Source: Paludibacter sp. | Lineage (GTDB): Bacteria > Bacteroidota > Bacteroidia > Bacteroidales > Paludibacteraceae | Assembly (NCBI GenBank): GCA_017882285.1 | Contig: JADGPS010000002.1 | Coordinates: 1 to 64,000 of the forward strand | Direction of reading: 5' to 3' | Length of the DNA: 64,000 bases | In this document: positions 60,659 through 64,000 of the stretch, piece by piece | Layout: each line of letters opens with the position of its first letter | How positions within the stretch are numbered: the first letter of the stretch is position 1 | The notes under the pieces: model-generated | Seen by the model: the letters and a program-made list of their open reading frames with translations, nothing else | Database searches by the model: none | Told to the model about the DNA's origin: nothing | Program-made: the position numbers and the translations under genes

Positions 60659-63600
60659 CTATAAGGTTTTCCGTACTTCTGTTTCTTCAAAACTTTCAAT
60701 CATATCGCCAACACGGATATCGTTATAGTTTTTGATATTCAAACCGCACTCGTAGTTAGTTCCCACTTCTTTTACATCATCTTTAAAACGTTTGAGAGAT
60801 TCCAATTCACCGGTGTAAACTACAATACCATCACGAATAATCCGAACTTTATTGCCACGTTTAATTTTACCTTCACGAACCAAACAACCCGCTACAGTAC
60901 CCACTTTGGTGATTTTAAATACTTCGCGGATTTCAACGGTAGCTGTAATTTCTTCCTTGATTTCCGGGGAAAGCATACCTTCCATTGCCGATTTGATTTC
61001 TTCAATCGCATCATAAATGATTGAATACAAGCGAATATCAATTTCTTCTTTTTCTGCCATTTTACGTGCAGTCGTAGTTGGACGTACCTGGAATCCACAA
61101 ATAATGGCGTTTGAAGCGGCTGCCAGCAAAATATCCGAATCGGAAATAGCACCAACTGCTTTGTGAATCACATTTACCTGAATATTCTCGGTCGAAAGGT
61201 TCAATAATGAATCCGACAAAGCTTCAACCGAACCATCCACGTCCCCTTTTACAATGATATTCAGCTCTTTGAAATCACCCAGCGCAATACGGCGACCCAA
61301 CTCGTCGAGCGTGAAGTGCTTTTTTGTACGAAGACTTTGTTCGCGTTGTAATTGTTCGCGTTTGTTGGCAATCTCGCGCGCTTCGTGTTCCGAGGTCATC
61401 ACATTGAAATTATCACCTGCTTGAGGAGCTCCGTTTAACCCAAGAATTAATGCCGGTTCTCCCGGTAATACTTCAGTGATTCGCTGATTACGTTCGTTGA
61501 ACATGGCTTTAACTTTTCCGTAGTTAATTCCGGCCAGAACCACATCACCCAATTGAAGTGTACCATTTTGAACCAGAATAGTGGAAACAAAACCTCTCCC
61601 TTTATCCAAAGTCGATTCGATGACAGAACCGATTGCCCGTTTGTTCGGATTGGCTTTTAATTCAAGTAATTCGGCTTCCAATAAGACTTTTTCAAGTAAT
61701 TCGGCAATTCCGGTTCCCTGTTTTGCAGAAATATCCTGTGATTGGTATTTACCACCCCAGTCTTCAACCAAATAGTTCATTTGTGCAAGTGTTTCCTTGA
61801 TTTTTTCAGGATTTGCACCCGGTTTATCCACTTTATTTATGGCAAAAATCATTGGAACGTTGGCGGCAGAAGCGTGATTGATAGCTTCAATCGTTTGTGG
61901 CATCACGTTATCGTCGGCCGCAACAATAATGATAGCAATATCGGTAACTTTAGCACCGCGGGCACGCATGGCTGTAAATGCTTCGTGACCCGGAGTATCA
62001 AGGAAAGTAATACGTTGACCATTTTCCAGTTTTACGTTGTAAGCTCCTATATGTTGTGTAATACCTCCGGCTTCACCGGCAATAACGTTTGTTTTACGAA
62101 TATAGTCGAGCAAAGAAGTTTTACCGTGGTCAACGTGACCCATAACAGTTACAATCGGTGCACGTGGAAGTAAATCAGCTTCTGTATCTACTTCTTCTTC
62201 GCCGATTGCTTCAATAACATCGGCACTCACATATTCAGTTGTAAATCCAAATTCTTCGGCTACGATATTGATAGTTTCAGCATCCAACCGTTGATTGATC
62301 GACACCATTAAACCAATGTTCATACAAGTTGCAATAACTTGATTAACACTTACATCCATCATAACTGCCAATTCACTTGCCGTTACAAATTCGGTAAGCT
62401 TAATTACACTTTCTTCATCGCGTTCACGTTGGGCTTGTTCTTGCTGACGAGCATTGATGCTTTCACGTTTATCGCGACGGTATTTTGATCCTTTTCCTTT
62501 TTTGTTTGCCCCCGAAAGACGAGCCAACGTTTCTTTAATTTGTTTTTGTACGTCTTCTTCGTTTACAACCGTTTTGATTGACTTTTTAAGACGGTCTTTA
62601 TTCGGTTTTGATCTACCACCGGTGGTTCCGGGAGTTACTTTTTTAGGATGGGCAAATCCCTGAGTTGCACCATTTGTTTGCGAAGCTTTTGTAATATCAA
62701 CTTTCTGACTGGAAAAACGTTCGCGTTTTTTCTTTGGATGAACCGATGTCGGATTTGCTGCAACTTCAGCCGGGGACCGCAGAATTTTCTTTTCTCCGGC
62801 TATCGGTGGCTTTTTGCCATCGAAATTGATTTTGCTTTTTTCTTCGCGTTCTTTCCTTTTTTGTTCTTTCGTTTTGGCTTTTGGCCGGGTACTTTGATTT
62901 AAAAGATTCAAATCGATATTTCCTATCACTACCGGCGCCACATCAAGGGTTGATACATTCAACTTAAATACTTCATCTTCTTCGTGATCGTTATCTTTTG
63001 TCTCGATAATTCCTTCCGGAAAATCGTCCTCAACTTCTTCAATTGGTTTTACTTCAAATTTCTTTACCGGTTTTTGAGGTTGAACTCTCGGTTCTGGTTT
63101 AGTCTGGGTTTCGGAGCTTATTTGTTCTTTTTGTTCAGTCTTAATTTCTTCTTTTACAACCGGTTTTTCTTCAACCTTTACTTCTGGTTTTGGTTCAGGT
63201 GTAATTGGTTCTTTTTTCAATTCCGGTTTTACTGTTTCTATAATCGGTTTTGGTTCTTCTTTTTTTAAGTTGTCGGTTTTGTCAATTTCCTTTTGTTTTT
63301 CAACGGCATGTTTTTGAATTTTTTCTTCAACTTTTGGTTCGGCTTGATTTTCTTTAGCTTTCAAATCGATATGACCAACAGATTTGAAATGAGGTAATTT
63401 GTCTTCGGGTACTGAAACAGGTATAGTCTCCACCGTTTTCTCGACCGGTTTTGGTTGATTATAACCTTCAATAGCCACTGTGGAACCTTTTTCTTTCAGC
63501 AAACGCTCCTGACTTAATCGCTCCGATTCAAGTTTTAGAGCCATATCTTTATTGAACTCCTTTGCAAGTAAAAGGTGCAGATCGTCATCCAATTTCAAAT

Positions 63601-63703
63601 TGGGGTCGTGTGCTATTTTATGACCTTTTTTAGCTAAGAATTCAATTGCGGTGGTCATCCCAACATTCAAATCTTTACAAGCTTTACTTAATCTTATGGA
63701 CAT
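60659..63703 (-). CDS. infB: Translation initiation factor IF-2
   Basis: [39 protein letters not shown], long charged Lys/Glu/Pro N-terminal region. Confidence 0.97.
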   Translation of the reverse strand: MSIRLSKACKDLNVGMTTAIEFLAKKGHKIAHDPNLKLDDDLHLLLAKEFNKDMALKLESERLSQERLLKEKGSTVAIEGYNQPKPVEKTVETIPVSVPEDKLPHFKSVGHIDLKAKENQAEPKVEEKIQKHAVEKQKEIDKTDNLKKEEPKPIIETVKPELKKEPITPEPKPEVKVEEKPVVKEEIKTEQKEQISSETQTKPEPRVQPQKPVKKFEVKPIEEVEDDFPEGIIETKDNDHEEDEVFKLNVSTLDVAPVVIGNIDLNLLNQSTRPKAKTKEQKRKEREEKSKINFDGKKPPIAGEKKILRSPAEVAANPTSVHPKKKRERFSSQKVDITKASQTNGATQGFAHPKKVTPGTTGGRSKPNKDRLKKSIKTVVNEEDVQKQIKETLARLSGANKKGKGSKYRRDKRESINARQQEQAQRERDEESVIKLTEFVTASELAVMMDVSVNQVIATCMNIGLMVSINQRLDAETINIVAEEFGFTTEYVSADVIEAIGEEEVDTEADLLPRAPIVTVMGHVDHGKTSLLDYIRKTNVIAGEAGGITQHIGAYNVKLENGQRITFLDTPGHEAFTAMRARGAKVTDIAIIIVAADDNVMPQTIEAINHASAANVPMIFAINKVDKPGANPEKIKETLAQMNYLVEDWGGKYQSQDISAKQGTGIAELLEKVLLEAELLELKANPNKRAIGSVIESTLDKGRGFVSTILVQNGTLQLGDVVLAGINYGKVKAMFNERNQRITEVLPGEPALILGLNGAPQAGDNFNVMTSEHEAREIANKREQLQREQSLRTKKHFTLDELGRRIALGDFKELNIIVKGDVDGSVEALSDSLLNLSTENIQVNVIHKAVGAISDSDILLAAASNAIICGFQVRPTTTARKMAEKEEIDIRLYSIIYDAIEEIKSAMEGMLSPEIKEEITATVEIREVFKITKVGTVAGCLVREGKIKRGNKVRIIRDGIVVYTGELESLKRFKDDVKEVGTNYECGLNIKNYNDIRVGDMIESFEETEVRKTL

Positions 63704-63766
63704 ATTCTTTAATTACAATTTTCTATTTTAAAAAATCCGGTTTTAATAGTTTTCATTTCTGTCTAT

Positions 63767-63801
63767 CACGGAACACGGAACGCAAAACGTGGAACACAAA
63801 A
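63767..63801. repeat. Heptad array CACGGAA CACGGAA CGCAAAA CGTGGAA CACAAAA
   Basis: Five heptads, consensus CRYRRAA, between nusA and infB. Confidence 0.85.
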
Positions 63802-63806
63802 ATGTG

Positions 63807-64000
63807 TTATGCTTCGTCTTCGAACTCAGCTGTCAGAATGGCCAAAACTTCGTCAACGGTTTCTTCTTCCAAATCGGTACGACGAATCAAATCCTGACGC
63901 GAAATTGCCAAAACATTTTTAGCTGTATCACAACCAATTGCTTTCAACGCATCGATTACCCATTGGTCAATTTCGTCACTGAATTCATCTAAGTAAATAT
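63807..64000 (-). CDS. nusA: Transcription termination/antitermination factor NusA, C-terminal end (partial)
   Basis: Minus-strand ...YLDEFSDEIDQWVIDALKAIGCDTAKNVLAISRQDLIRRTDLEEETVDEVLAILTAEFEDEA*; upstream of infB. Confidence 0.85.
   Translation of the reverse strand, partial: IYLDEFSDEIDQWVIDALKAIGCDTAKNVLAISRQDLIRRTDLEEETVDEVLAILTAEFEDEA

Noticed and set aside
62984-63268. Phe-rich plus-strand ORF antisense to infB
   Set aside because: Arises from the complement of Lys/Glu-rich IF-2 codons; low complexity and fully inside a confident CDS.

Overview
The window looks like a Bacteroidota (probably Bacteroidales) chromosome segment: -7 boxes of the TAnnTTTG type, SusC/SusD, SecDF fusion, type IX-like C-terminal domains, ~37-40% GC. 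Most of it is housekeeping: rlmD, nadB, ssb, topA, rbfA, cysS, secDF, recQ, clpX-clpP, tig, typA, rplS, infB and a partial nusA. The main accessory region (about 24.4-37.1 kb, minus strand) is a polysaccharide utilization locus: GH3, two GH144/glucoamylase-like lipoproteins, SusC, SusD and a secreted two-repeat putative glycan-binding protein. Its best-guess substrate is beta-1,2-glucan. A decayed third glucoamylase-like tail lies just beyond it. Next to it are a GH13 amylase and a SusR-like membrane regulator. Another notable gene encodes a GH18-like + NodB deacetylase + GT2 synthase fusion. The most unusual non-coding signal is a set of about ten short intergenic arrays with strict 7-bp or 8-bp periodicity and degenerate words. 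Three share an ACTNNTA-like word and lie directly upstream of start codons. There are also small 7-2-7 and 7-5-7 hairpins, one of which appears to have inserted into a truncated tRNA-Leu copy about 35 bp from the intact gene. No rRNA, CRISPR array, transposase, prophage or recognised defence island was seen. All family assignments are by eye, without database searches.
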